DNA of 64,000 nt from an uncultured Prevotellaceae bacterium. Its GTDB lineage: Bacteria > Bacteroidota > Bacteroidia > Bacteroidales > Bacteroidaceae. Position 1 is the stretch's first letter. Every line of letters starts with the position of its first letter. Where the stretch lies: the NCBI GenBank assembly GCA_900319385.1, contig ONOG01000006.1, positions 1 to 64,000 on the forward strand. Direction: 5' to 3'. The notes beneath the pieces were generated by a model. It saw only the letters and a list, made by a program, of their open reading frames with translations. It did no database searches and was not told where the DNA came from. The position numbers and the translations under genes are program-made. This document shows positions 55,330 to 64,000 of this stretch, piece by piece.

Positions 55330-58300
55330 TCATTTCTTCAGCACCTTACGGCCACCGACGATGTAGATGCCGCGAGGCAGGCCCTCAAGCGTGTCGGCGA
55401 TGCGACGGCCCTGCAGGTCATAGACAGCCGTGTCGGTGGGGATGCCTTCCGTCGGTTCGCCGGCCAGCAGTGTGTCGATGTCGGTCGGGATGTCGGGCGT
55501 GCCGCCGCCGTAGAAGTACAGGCGGAAGTTGTCGAAACATACCCAGTAGGCCGAGTTGGCCACACGGGCTCGCAGACCGATGCGCAGCGATCCGCCATCG
55601 GGCACGCAGGTGTAGCTCACTTCGTTGTCGTAAAGATTCTTGGCAAAGTGGGCTGCAGCCGAGGACATGCCGTCGGGGATGTAGAGATTGTCCTTGCCCT
55701 GCTGCACGTCGCCGTCGTGGAGCTTCGTTGTGCTGCCGCCCTGTGCGATGTGGCAGATGTTGACAGCTTGGTCGGCGATGTAGAGCTGTGCCGACACGTT
55801 GTTGCGGCCGTTGTCGTAGTCCGACATGGCTACCGAATACGATCCTGGGCGCTGGAAGGCCTGGGCCATCAGCTTATAATTGCCGCTGGGCATGAAGTCC
55901 AGAATCTGGTAGAAGTCGAATGTACGCTCGAAGTATTCGTTGCAGGAGTAGTTGAACGTCGGATTGTCCGACCATCCACCTGTACCGTCGATGGCGGCAT
56001 TGTCAATCATGAAGGTGAGGTCGAAGGGGCGCTCAGGATTGGTCGGTGTGACACTCGAGAGGAAATGGCTGGCAGCCAGGCGCGCGTCGGTGATGAGCGG
56101 ACGGACGTCGGCGGCTGTGACGGCAGCTTTCGATTGCGCCTCGATGTCCTGCAATGTGCTTTCGAGGGTCTGGTCGGCACCGGTCACGTTCTCGGTGTGA
56201 CCGACGCGCTTCAGTTTGCGAATCTGAGCGATGAGCTCGCGAAGATTGGTCTGGAAGGCCTGCTTGACGCCCTTCTCGAACGATTCGATTTCGTCGGCAC
56301 GCAGCAGAATCCAGCGCTGGTCCTCGGCCGAATCGTAGAGATTGACCGTGCGCGAGGACACCGTGCCGTTGGCATTGGCGGCAAAGGCATGGGGCGAATT
56401 GGAATTCTCGGGATGGATGAACCAGAATCCGCGCACCTTCTGGCTGCCGACAACCACGTCGTTGCGTCCGCGTATCACGTGGAAGTTCTCGTTGTTGGTG
56501 ACGGTCGTGCAGCTGCGACCACGGAATCCGTTCACACCGTCGGAGGTATAGGAGATATAGTGGCCGGTCGAGGCATTGCGCACCTGATAGTACTGGTTGC
56601 TGCCTGTGAAGCTGACATACCACGCAGCGTTTTCGGTCGAGGCGAGGTCGCCCTGGTCGATAGCTTTCCACGCGAGACGTCCGTCGGCCTCTTCCACGAG
56701 GTAGGAGTCGTAGAGACCGTTGTCCGTCTTCTCGTTCTTGATGTAATACTTCTGACCATCCTCCTGCACGAGCACGTAGGCTGGCAGACAGAAGCCGCCG
56801 CCGTAGTAGTTGACAGGCACCAGTCCGTCCTCCATCATGCCCTGCACGATGGTCGAGCTGGCGATATACACGGCCTGAATGTCGTTCCAGGTCTTCGGAC
56901 CAGCCCAGGCTCCAGCGTCGAGGTGGGCACCATTGAAGGCATATTTGTTCTCCCAGACGGCCGTTCCGCCGCCACCTTCTTCATAGACACCGCTGAACGG
57001 GCGGAAGCCCCAGTGGCCGTTGTCATAGGCTCCGGTGACGACAAGGTCGTCGCGATTTTCCCAGAAACGCAGGGCAGCGTTGGCACGTTCTCCGGCCCAG
57101 TCGCCGTTCATGCTCGTGCGGAGCCACGACGTCTCCCAGCCGCCCCAGATGCCCAGCGTGCCGCAACCGACGCCGTGCTGCATTTCGTGCAGACACGTAC
57201 CTGAGCGCTGGCCCATATTAGTGCCCATGCGCATGTTGCCGCCGTAGCCGCAGTCGGCAGTCGGTGTACCAGGACTGTAGTTACAGGTGACGTGGAAACC
57301 GCGGATGCTGGTGTAGTTGGTCCACCAGTTGCAGGCGTCGGTCAGTGCTGTGGTGATACGTTCGTTCTGCTCGACAGGTGCACCGTTGGCGATGTAAGTA
57401 TAGGTAACGTCTCCCTGCGGCAGGGTTGACATCTTGATCACGTCGCCATAGCCCACGGCGTAGTTCTTCGTCATGGCGTAGGCACGGATGTAATAGACCG
57501 TGGCAGGCTTCATCGGCATGCGGTAAATGCGGCCGTTGTAGTCGAGATAGTCCGTACTGCATTGGTCGAGCACGGTCGGTTCGGGGTTAGTCTCGCTGTA
57601 GCAGAAGCCCTGTTCGAGGATGTTCGACGTGTTGCCACTGACCGTCATACGGCCGAAGGCTTCGATACAGCCGCGGGCATAGCGGGGGTCGGTCTTGACC
57701 ACAGGGGCTGTGCCACTGCCGTTGGTCACCATGTAGAGGCGGTATGCACGTTCCAGATTCTCGACCTCGACAGCCATCTGCGACTGTGTGCTGTTGAGGT
57801 TGTCGTTGACAGCCTTGGCCTGGTTGATGGCGTTGAGGAACTTGTCTGCCCCTTCGAGCGAACCCGCTCCGTAGCGGGTCTCTGCCTGGTCGATGGCTGC
57901 CTGGAGGCTGGCAAAGGCTGCGGCCGACTGTTCGGCATCCTGCTTGAGGGTGCGCAGCGGGGTGGAGACAGCTGTATAGCCGTCGGCGTTCGTCTTCTTC
58001 AGCTCTGCCTTCGCCTTGTCGATGGTGTTTTCGAGCTGTGTGCGTATGGATGCTTCCATCTTTAACGGAAGGACAGATTCGGCCCATTCGATGTAGCGGC
58101 GCAGTTCGGCTTGGTAGTCGGCGAAGCTGCCGCCCGCATAGAGCAGTTCGAAGTTATCGACAGCCAGCCAGTTGCCCGTTGCTCCGATGGCAGTAAAGCC
58201 AATCGTAGCGTCCTGTTCGATGTTGGTGAAGACGAGTTCGTACGTGCCGTCTTTGTTGACAGGCGTCTGTCCGAGATTGCCGACTATCCAGGCATTCTGC

Positions 58301-60012
58301 TGCGTAGCGTCACTTCCTTCCTGGATGTTGTGTGCAGCAGCACGCAGTATATAGACGCCAAGTCCGAGGTTCTTGACGGTCTGGAGCAGCGAAGCGTCGC
58401 CCACGGCGTTGCCCACTTCGACCCATTTTTCTACGTAAACCGTACCTGCCTTCAGTCCGAAAGCCTGATTGCCTTGCGTTTTCATGCCGACGTTCACCCA
58501 GCCTTCGAAACCTTTCTCAAAGCTACGGTTGGTCAACAGGTCGCTACGGTCCAGCGGATGGTCGATAGAAACCGATTCCAGGTGGTAAGTCTCGATAGCC
58601 GCCAGCAGTGCGGTGTTGGCTGCGGTGAGTTGATTGGCTGTCGAGGCAGTGTTGTTGAGCACAGCTTCTGCCTCGGCGATGGCTGTCTGGAGATTGGCAG
58701 CCCCAGCCCCGCCTTCGCTGACCCAGCGGCGTGCCTCGGCGATGGTGGCACTGAGGTCGTCGCGGATGGGCTGCAAACCGGTACCTTTATATATAATACG
58801 TACGCGTTGCCAGTTGAGCCACTGGGTGGCAGTGGTCATGCGCAGGCTGATGGTCAGCCGTGTGTCGGCATCGACGATGACGTTGCGTGCCACGGCTTCG
58901 GCGTCGGGGTGGCAGATTGCCTGCGCAGCCGACTGCATGTTGTCGGGGCGCAGCCAGTCCTCACCCGCAGCCCAACCGTTGCCGTTGGCCGTATTTCCGA
59001 CCAGGAAGTTGAGCTTTGTCATCAGGGGAACCTCGGCGGTGACGGTGTTGGTGGACGCTGCCGTCAGCACGGGAGCCGCTCCTGTGCCGTCTTCGCGGTA
59101 GAGGCTGCGGAAGCAGACGTCGTAGAGTCCGGCGGGAATGCTCTGCGACTGAGTCAGGGTCAGGGTGCCATGGAACTTTTCAAATTCGCCCCAGTCGAAA
59201 GTCTGAGCCGCAGACACCCAGCGGGTGTTCACCCCTGCACCAGCCATGTCGGCGTTGGTGAAGAGGAAGGACACGTCGAGCGGACCGGCGATGTCGGCAG
59301 CGGCAGCCACAAAGAGGTCCTTGGCGGCACTTTGCAGTTGAGCCACCGTGGCCGACGTGTTGTCATACACCGTCTTTGCAGCGTTGATGGCCTCAGCATA
59401 GTCGGCCTGTTTTCCGCTGGCGGCAACGGCTTCATAGACATCAAAGAGCTGTTTCTGAGCCTTGTATCGGGCGTACGCACCGCCCGTGATGCTGGTTTCC
59501 TTGACGAAGGCCCAGGTTGTCACGCCAGCCCCCTGCGTCAGTGTCAGGTGGCCACCGGTCGTCCAGGCCAGGTCGAGCAGCTTTGCCTGAACCGTGTTCT
59601 TCAGCGTATAGACGTGGCTTCCGCTCTTTGTTTCGGTGTAGGCAAAAGAATAGTTGCTGGTCTGGTCCGCATAGACGTCGTAGGCAGTCTGGCTGGGGCA
59701 CGAGATATACTTGTCGGCAAAGGTCTGAAGTCTGATGCTCACGTTGCTGCCACTGACGAAGGCGTACGCGCGATGCGCCGTCGAGGCCTTCGTGTCGGAG
59801 CTGTTGAGGCGGGTGGCACACGCATTCGTGTTCCAGTCCATGCCGTTCGTCACGAACGCGTCGGCTTCGACATTATACAAATAGACGGTTGTCGAAGAAC
59901 TGAGTCCCGACAAGTTCTCACCTGGCACCTCGGGTGCCTTCCATTCCTGAGCGACAGCTGTCAGCGACAGCGCAAAGCCCACAATCATGGAGAAGAAGCT
60001 TTTCTTTTTCAT
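55330..60012 (-). CDS. 1560-residue secreted protein with HExxH site and type IX-like sorting tail
   Basis: Signal peptide MKKKSFFSMIVGFALSLTAVAQ. Parts in order: beta-rich domain with LYNVEADAFVTN (about 40-170), FIVAR-like three-helix repeats (about 195-240, 415-475, 645-760), jelly-roll domains (about 245-410 and 495-625), a fibronectin-like domain near 770-865, and the putative catalytic region about 870-1100 with HEMQHGVG (zinc ligands His942 and His946, general base Glu943). A further ligand is not certain; the metzincin position is occupied by Thr. Then a lectin-like part and a C-terminal tail with YDLQGRRI and LPRGIYIVGGRKVLKK. Probably a surface metalloprotease or mucin-acting protein; inference. 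Confidence 0.75.
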   Translation of the reverse strand: MKKKSFFSMIVGFALSLTAVAQEWKAPEVPGENLSGLSSSTTVYLYNVEADAFVTNGMDWNTNACATRLNSSDTKASTAHRAYAFVSGSNVSIRLQTFADKYISCPSQTAYDVYADQTSNYSFAYTETKSGSHVYTLKNTVQAKLLDLAWTTGGHLTLTQGAGVTTWAFVKETSITGGAYARYKAQKQLFDVYEAVAASGKQADYAEAINAAKTVYDNTSATVAQLQSAAKDLFVAAAADIAGPLDVSFLFTNADMAGAGVNTRWVSAAQTFDWGEFEKFHGTLTLTQSQSIPAGLYDVCFRSLYREDGTGAAPVLTAASTNTVTAEVPLMTKLNFLVGNTANGNGWAAGEDWLRPDNMQSAAQAICHPDAEAVARNVIVDADTRLTISLRMTTATQWLNWQRVRIIYKGTGLQPIRDDLSATIAEARRWVSEGGAGAANLQTAIAEAEAVLNNTASTANQLTAANTALLAAIETYHLESVSIDHPLDRSDLLTNRSFEKGFEGWVNVGMKTQGNQAFGLKAGTVYVEKWVEVGNAVGDASLLQTVKNLGLGVYILRAAAHNIQEGSDATQQNAWIVGNLGQTPVNKDGTYELVFTNIEQDATIGFTAIGATGNWLAVDNFELLYAGGSFADYQAELRRYIEWAESVLPLKMEASIRTQLENTIDKAKAELKKTNADGYTAVSTPLRTLKQDAEQSAAAFASLQAAIDQAETRYGAGSLEGADKFLNAINQAKAVNDNLNSTQSQMAVEVENLERAYRLYMVTNGSGTAPVVKTDPRYARGCIEAFGRMTVSGNTSNILEQGFCYSETNPEPTVLDQCSTDYLDYNGRIYRMPMKPATVYYIRAYAMTKNYAVGYGDVIKMSTLPQGDVTYTYIANGAPVEQNERITTALTDACNWWTNYTSIRGFHVTCNYSPGTPTADCGYGGNMRMGTNMGQRSGTCLHEMQHGVGCGTLGIWGGWETSWLRTSMNGDWAGERANAALRFWENRDDLVVTGAYDNGHWGFRPFSGVYEEGGGGTAVWENKYAFNGAHLDAGAWAGPKTWNDIQAVYIASSTIVQGMMEDGLVPVNYYGGGFCLPAYVLVQEDGQKYYIKNEKTDNGLYDSYLVEEADGRLAWKAIDQGDLASTENAAWYVSFTGSNQYYQVRNASTGHYISYTSDGVNGFRGRSCTTVTNNENFHVIRGRNDVVVGSQKVRGFWFIHPENSNSPHAFAANANGTVSSRTVNLYDSAEDQRWILLRADEIESFEKGVKQAFQTNLRELIAQIRKLKRVGHTENVTGADQTLESTLQDIEAQSKAAVTAADVRPLITDARLAASHFLSSVTPTNPERPFDLTFMIDNAAIDGTGGWSDNPTFNYSCNEYFERTFDFYQILDFMPSGNYKLMAQAFQRPGSYSVAMSDYDNGRNNVSAQLYIADQAVNICHIAQGGSTTKLHDGDVQQGKDNLYIPDGMSSAAAHFAKNLYDNEVSYTCVPDGGSLRIGLRARVANSAYWVCFDNFRLYFYGGGTPDIPTDIDTLLAGEPTEGIPTDTAVYDLQGRRIADTLEGLPRGIYIVGGRKVLKK

Positions 60013-60121
60013 TAATGGAGTTAGTTAGATTGTGATAGGTGTCTTGTTGAGGTGCCGTCTGCCAGGTATCCATTCAGAAGGTGCGCAGCAAGGCGACGAA
60101 AACTGCCATGTTTTCACGGTG

Positions 60122-60129
60122 CAAAGTTA
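60122..60129 (-). promoter_or_regulatory. -7 box of the large secreted HExxH protein gene
   Basis: TAACTTTG on the minus strand, about 110 nt before the ATG. As before rpsL, a TTTG lies only 12 nt upstream (60142-60145). Confidence 0.5.
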
Positions 60130-60221
60130 CGACATCTTATGCAAACGGAGATGCAATAATAATTCAGAATGCAATAAAAATACGTCATCTTTGCACTAAA
60201 AATCGACAAAACACGAAATAT

Positions 60222-60256
60222 AAAGTACAAAGGACGAGGTACAAAGGACAACGAAG
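60222..60256. repeat. AAAGTAC heptamers left of a terminator
   Basis: AAAGTAC, AAAGGAC, GAGGTAC, AAAGGAC, AACGAAG. Reverse-complement heptamers lie at 60343-60371 on the other side of the hairpin. Confidence 0.8.
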
Positions 60257-60285
60257 GAAAGTGCTTAGAACATAATACAACGAAG

Positions 60286-60331
60286 AAAAACATGGAAAGC
60301 CCTCTCAGTCATGACAGCTGAGGGGACTTTC
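60286..60331 (-). terminator. Terminator of the DsbD-YitT-TonB operon
   Basis: Imperfect hairpin GAAAG...CTCAG / CTGAG...CTTTC (60295-60331) with five T on the minus strand (60286-60290). Confidence 0.7.
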
Positions 60332-60342
60332 TGAATTGATTC

Positions 60343-60371
60343 GTTGTACGTTGTACTTTGTCTTTGTACTT
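60343..60371. repeat. GTTGTAC/TGTACTT heptamers next to a stop codon
   Basis: GTTGTAC, GTTGTAC, TTTGTCT, TTGTACT. They abut the stop codon of the TonB-domain gene. Confidence 0.75.
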
Positions 60372-60372
60372 G

Positions 60373-60825
60373 CTACGGGAGCTTGAAGTTGACAGGCAGG
60401 GTGTAGCGGGTGTTGACAGGCTGTCCGTTCTTCGTGCCTGGGTTCCAGCCACGCAGCTGCTTAACTGCGCGCACAGCCTCGGCATCGAGTCCCGGGCTCA
60501 CGCTCTTCATCACCTTCACGTCGCCCACTTTTCCGTTGGTCTGTACGACAAACGAGACAATGACTCGGCCCTGCACTCCCTTCTTCATTTCCTTCTTCGG
60601 ATACTCGAGTTCGCGGCTCAGTACACGGCCGATGGCCTCTACGCCGCCAGGGAAGGTAGGCATGACGTCGGGCTGATCGACCACATCGGCACCTGAGCCT
60701 CCAACGTGTTCATCGAGTTCTGCAACAACGACGGAGTCCGTTGCTCCGTCCGTCGCTACCTGTGCCTGCGTCGTGGCGGCAGCCAGCATCAGCCCGCAGG
60801 CCAGCAAACAGTGTTTTGTGTTCAT
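60373..60825 (-). CDS. Small periplasmic TonB C-terminal domain protein
   Basis: 150 aa from the ATG at 60825 (MNTKHCLLACGLMLAAATTQAQ, a good signal peptide); a second ATG at 60858 would add a basic segment that spoils the signal. The C-terminal 90 residues are a TonB domain (GVQGRVIVSFVVQTNGKVGDV; LDAEAVRAVKQLRGWNPG) and closely resemble the end of the 38778-39596 protein. Third gene of the DsbD-YitT operon by position. Confidence 0.8.
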   Translation of the reverse strand: MNTKHCLLACGLMLAAATTQAQVATDGATDSVVVAELDEHVGGSGADVVDQPDVMPTFPGGVEAIGRVLSRELEYPKKEMKKGVQGRVIVSFVVQTNGKVGDVKVMKSVSPGLDAEAVRAVKQLRGWNPGTKNGQPVNTRYTLPVNFKLP

Positions 60826-60881
60826 AAGTATTAAGTTTTTTGGTTTTTTAAGTTTCATTCTACGCTTCACGTTTCCCCGCT

Positions 60882-61823
60882 TCACACTTTGATTTTGTCA
60901 AATCCTTCGCCAAACACACCGGCGGCTGCGGTCTGTGTGATGAAGGCGGTGGGGTCGATGCTCTGCACCATGCGGAAGATTTCGACCGACTGGCTGCGTC
61001 GTGCCACCACCATGATAATTTCGACATCGTCGCCACTGTAGCCGCCGTTTCCGTGGATGAGGGTGACGCCGCGGTGCAAGTCGTGGAGCAGGGCCTGGCG
61101 AATGCGTTCGTGCCGTCGGCTGATGATGAAGAACTGGACGGACTGATGCGCCAGGTTGAGCACGTAGTCAACCAGATACGACAGCACAAACATCGTCGTG
61201 AAACCGAACACTACGCGTTTCCAGTCGTGGAAGATAAAGTAGAGCGAAGAGATGATGATCAGGTCGCAGAGCAGAATCATGCGGCCCATCGATACGTTCT
61301 TATACTTCGTGACGATGGCGGCAATGATGTCGGTACCGCCCGTCGAACCTTGGTGTTGGAAGATGAGTCCCAGTCCGACGCCGCAAAGTCCGGCGCCGAT
61401 GATGCACGCCATGAAGTCTTGCCCTTCGCCCAGTATCTGCGGCAGTTGTCCGCTGTCGTCGCGGAACAGGGCCTGCAGCACCGTCAGCAGGAGGGAGAGG
61501 ACGGTGAAGCCGTAGATGGTCTTGATGCAGAACTTCAGCCCCAGCGTCTTGATGGCGGCGAGGATGAGCAGGGCATTGACGGTGAAGTAGGTGTACTGCA
61601 TCTCCACACCGGTCAGATAATAGACGATGGCTGAGATACCGGTGAGTCCGCCCGAAGCAATTTCGTAGGGCAGCAGGAAGGCGGTCCATCCGAGGGCGTA
61701 GAGACCCAGGCCGAAGGTGATGACGACGTAGTCCTCCACTTCGTTCCACAGCTTGCTGCGGCTCGTGCTGCCCAAGGGGGTCGATACCTTGTGCCAGTTG
61801 CGCGGTTTGAGTTTATTGACCAT
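60882..61823 (-). CDS. YitT-family membrane protein (DUF161/DUF2179)
   Basis: 313 aa with five or six membrane helices (about 35-225; SGGLTGISAIVYYLTG, HQGSTGGTDIIAAIV) and a cytoplasmic C-terminal DUF2179 domain (about 235-313). The family is abundant in Firmicutes and Bacteroidetes with unknown substrate. Its start overlaps the end of the DsbD gene by 11 bp, so the two are coupled. Confidence 0.9.
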   Translation of the reverse strand: MVNKLKPRNWHKVSTPLGSTSRSKLWNEVEDYVVITFGLGLYALGWTAFLLPYEIASGGLTGISAIVYYLTGVEMQYTYFTVNALLILAAIKTLGLKFCIKTIYGFTVLSLLLTVLQALFRDDSGQLPQILGEGQDFMACIIGAGLCGVGLGLIFQHQGSTGGTDIIAAIVTKYKNVSMGRMILLCDLIIISSLYFIFHDWKRVVFGFTTMFVLSYLVDYVLNLAHQSVQFFIISRRHERIRQALLHDLHRGVTLIHGNGGYSGDDVEIIMVVARRSQSVEIFRMVQSIDPTAFITQTAAAGVFGEGFDKIKV

Positions 61824-63897
61824 GGAATTTGTCTAAGCCTGATTTGAGGAAAGCCTTGTAGGCATCAATGTCTTCGTCGTAGGCACGCGAGGCCGTGAGG
61901 GGATGTCCGTCGGCATCGAGCAGCACGTAGAAGGGCTGTGCGTTGGCGCCGAACTTGTGGCTTTGGAGCCAGCTCCACTTGTCGCCCACGGTGCGCAGCT
62001 TGCGCTCCTGTCCGCCGTCATCGACGACGTAGGGCTCGGGCAGCGGTGTCTTCTCATCGACATAGAGCTGAATGAGCACATAGTCTTCGGTCATCGTGCG
62101 TGCCACCTCGGGGTCGGTCCAGACGGCAGCCTCCATCTTGCGGCAGTTGACGCAGCCGTAGCCGGTGAAGTCGATCATCACGGGCTTGTGGTTGTTGCGG
62201 GCGTATGCCATGCCGGCTTCGTAGTCGGTGAACATGGGGCGCACCTCAGCCTCGGGCTGCAGGTTGAAGTCCTGTGTCTTCATCGGCGGGGCAAAGGCAC
62301 TGACCGCCTTGAGCGGAGCGCCCCACAGACCGGGCAGCATATAGACGGCGAAGGCCAGCGAAATGAGTCCGAGGAAGAAACGCGTGACGCCCACACGGCC
62401 GCCGTCTTCCTCGGGGTCGTCGTGCGGGAAATGGATGAAGCGCAGCAGGTAGAGGCCCAACAGGCCGAAGATGACAATCCAGAGGGCGAGGAAAGTCTCG
62501 CGGTCGAGGATGTGCCAGCTGTAGGCCAGGTCGGCGACAGAGAGGAACTTCAGCGCGAAGGCCAGTTCGATGAAGCCCAGCACCACCTTCACCGTGTTCA
62601 TCCAGCCGCCCGAGCGCGGCATCTGCTTCAGCCACGAGGGGAACATGGCAAACAGGGTGAAGGGCAGGGCAAGGGCGATGGCAAAGCCGAGCATACCGAT
62701 GGTCGGTGCGACGTAGCTGCCGGTGGTGCTCACTTCGACGAGCAGGAAGCCGATGATGGGGCCGGTGCACGAAAAGGAGACGAGCGTGAGGGTGAATGCC
62801 ATGAGGAAGATGCCGAGCAGTCCGCCGGTCTTCTCCGCTTTCGAATCGACAGCATTGCTCCACTTCGCCGGCAGTTGCAGCTCGAACGCACCGAAGAACG
62901 ACGCCGCAAACACGACGAGCAGGAGGAAGAAGAAGATGTTGAACACGGCGTTCGTGGCCAGGGAGTTGAGCGCACTGGCACCGAAAATGGCGGTGACGAG
63001 CAGGCCGAGCGCCACGTAGATGACGACGATGCTCAGTCCGTAGATCCAGGCGTCGCGGATGCCTTTCTTCTTGTCGCCGCTACGCTTGAGGAAGAAGCTC
63101 ACCGTCATCGGGATGATGGGCCACACGCAGGGCGTCACCAGGGCGACGAGACCGCCGACCAGGCCCAGCAAAAATATTTTCCACAGCGAAACATCGCCGC
63201 TGCCGCCAGGCATCGATCCGGCATCTGTTCCCGCTTCGAGGGCACGCAACTCCTCGACGACGGGTTGCCAGAGCAGGGACGATGCCGAAGCATCTGCACC
63301 GTCAACATTCCCCGTCGCCTCCGAGGGAGGGGTGTTGGCAGCACTGTCGGCATCGGTGGCGAGCTCATCTTTCGCATTCGCCTCGTCCGCCTTCACATCC
63401 GCTGGTTTCTCCTCTGCCTTGGTGGCGGCTGGGGCAGCCGTACCCTTCTGGCTGACCTCGACGTTGGTCGGAGGCAGGCACATCTGGTCGTTGCACGCAC
63501 CATACTGCAAGTAGCCCTCCACCGCGTAGGGACCTCCGTCGAGCTTGAGTCGCTGCACGAAGCGGCCTTTCTTCTCGAAGTAGTACACCTCGGCCTCGAA
63601 CATATCCTCGTAGTGCTTGATGACGTTGCCCACGGGCTGGAGCGTACCGTCCAGACGGCAGCCCGTCAGTTTCTCGGCGGTGAACGTCGCCGGTGTGGGT
63701 CCGTCGGGCACGACCTGCGTCGAATACATGTGCCATCCGGCATCAATCACCGCGTCGAACACCAGTTCGGCCTGCGTGTCCGACACTTGTTTCAGCTGTT
63801 GGGTGACCTTCACGACCTGCGGCTGCGCCGTTGCCGTCGTCACACACAGCAGAAGGCAGAGCACGACGCCTGCCCATCCCATCTTTGGGTGTTTCAT
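61813..63897 (-). CDS. dsbD: DsbD-type thiol:disulfide interchange protein
   Basis: 694 aa from the ATG at 63897 (MKHPKMGWAG, before the signal peptide); the 22-residue extension runs into the promoter. Periplasmic N-terminal domain with a Cys pair in CNDQMCLPP, membrane part with eight helices and redox Cys in VTPCVWP and FSCTGP, and a C-terminal thioredoxin domain with C582-V-N-C585 and cis-Pro in AQPFYV. DsbD carries electrons from cytoplasmic thioredoxin to the periplasm. All three Cys pairs are intact. Confidence 0.93.
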   Translation of the reverse strand: MKHPKMGWAGVVLCLLLCVTTATAQPQVVKVTQQLKQVSDTQAELVFDAVIDAGWHMYSTQVVPDGPTPATFTAEKLTGCRLDGTLQPVGNVIKHYEDMFEAEVYYFEKKGRFVQRLKLDGGPYAVEGYLQYGACNDQMCLPPTNVEVSQKGTAAPAATKAEEKPADVKADEANAKDELATDADSAANTPPSEATGNVDGADASASSLLWQPVVEELRALEAGTDAGSMPGGSGDVSLWKIFLLGLVGGLVALVTPCVWPIIPMTVSFFLKRSGDKKKGIRDAWIYGLSIVVIYVALGLLVTAIFGASALNSLATNAVFNIFFFLLLVVFAASFFGAFELQLPAKWSNAVDSKAEKTGGLLGIFLMAFTLTLVSFSCTGPIIGFLLVEVSTTGSYVAPTIGMLGFAIALALPFTLFAMFPSWLKQMPRSGGWMNTVKVVLGFIELAFALKFLSVADLAYSWHILDRETFLALWIVIFGLLGLYLLRFIHFPHDDPEEDGGRVGVTRFFLGLISLAFAVYMLPGLWGAPLKAVSAFAPPMKTQDFNLQPEAEVRPMFTDYEAGMAYARNNHKPVMIDFTGYGCVNCRKMEAAVWTDPEVARTMTEDYVLIQLYVDEKTPLPEPYVVDDGGQERKLRTVGDKWSWLQSHKFGANAQPFYVLLDADGHPLTASRAYDEDIDAYKAFLKSGLDKFHGQ

Positions 63898-63921
63898 CTT
63901 TTTGATTTTGAAAATTTTCTG

Positions 63922-63952
63922 CAAAGGTAAGAAATTCGGTTTTCTTACGAAA
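63922..63952 (-). promoter_or_regulatory. Promoter of the DsbD-YitT-TonB operon
   Basis: TACCTTTG (63922-63929 reverse) with TTTC 19 nt upstream (63949-63952), one mismatch from the -33 consensus. The start codon lies 25 nt downstream. Confidence 0.55.
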
Positions 63953-64000
63953 ATTTCGCACACGAAAAATACAGAAACTCCCCACCGACGGCCCTGCCTT

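Overview
The window comes from a Bacteroidales-type bacterium, most like a Prevotella relative. The evidence is TAnnTTTG -7 boxes with TTTG -33 boxes in front of genes, no Shine-Dalgarno pattern, C-terminal sorting tails of the type IX secretion kind on two large secreted proteins, DUF4859/BNR/LamG proteins, and a ribosomal-protein superoperon in the Bacteroidetes order without tuf. Base composition looks mid-50s % G+C by eye (not computed), and this produces many long antisense shadow frames that I left out.

Layout. (1) 0.3-15.7 kb, all minus strand: a SpoIIE-type phosphatase/kinase sensor, a STAS anti-sigma-factor antagonist, an outer-membrane beta-barrel, a 2426-residue nonribosomal peptide synthetase (C-A-T-C-A-T-reductase), a MATE transporter, then a CotH-family secreted protein with its own promoter. 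The only consensus promoter I find for the first five lies before the phosphatase, so they may be one transcript that makes and exports a peptide aldehyde. (2) 15.7-17.1 kb: no gene, many inverted and tandem repeats. (3) 17.1-35.4 kb, minus strand: str-S10-spc-alpha superoperon from rpsL to rplQ, including fusA, secY, map, infA and rpoA, with a strong terminator after rplQ and a possible structured leader before rpsL. rpmJ and rpmD are also present. (4) 35.8-37.3 kb: a small lipoprotein gene and a second long repeat-rich noncoding stretch that matches region 2 in three blocks. (5) 37.3-47.6 kb: a secreted esterase and cupin lipoprotein (plus), then on the minus strand a BNR/LamG secreted protein followed by a TonB-domain protein, a short repeat protein, a GH51-GH43 double arabinosidase and a small doubtful gene. 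(6) 47.6-48.9 kb: repeat-rich noncoding DNA with a 231-bp near-perfect inverted repeat. (7) 48.9-55.2 kb: ECF sigma factor, membrane anti-sigma candidate and an unknown secreted protein (plus); a DUF3467 gene (minus); then a MATE transporter, DUF3737 protein and C-S lyase operon (plus). (8) 55.3-63.9 kb, minus: a 1560-residue secreted HExxH protein, then a DsbD-YitT-TonB operon.

The most interesting content is the regulator-porin-NRPS-exporter block, and the repeat biology: heptamer repeats of several sequences, terminators flanked by inverted heptamers, a heptamer run inside a coding linker, and two homologous noncoding elements on either side of the ribosomal-protein cluster.
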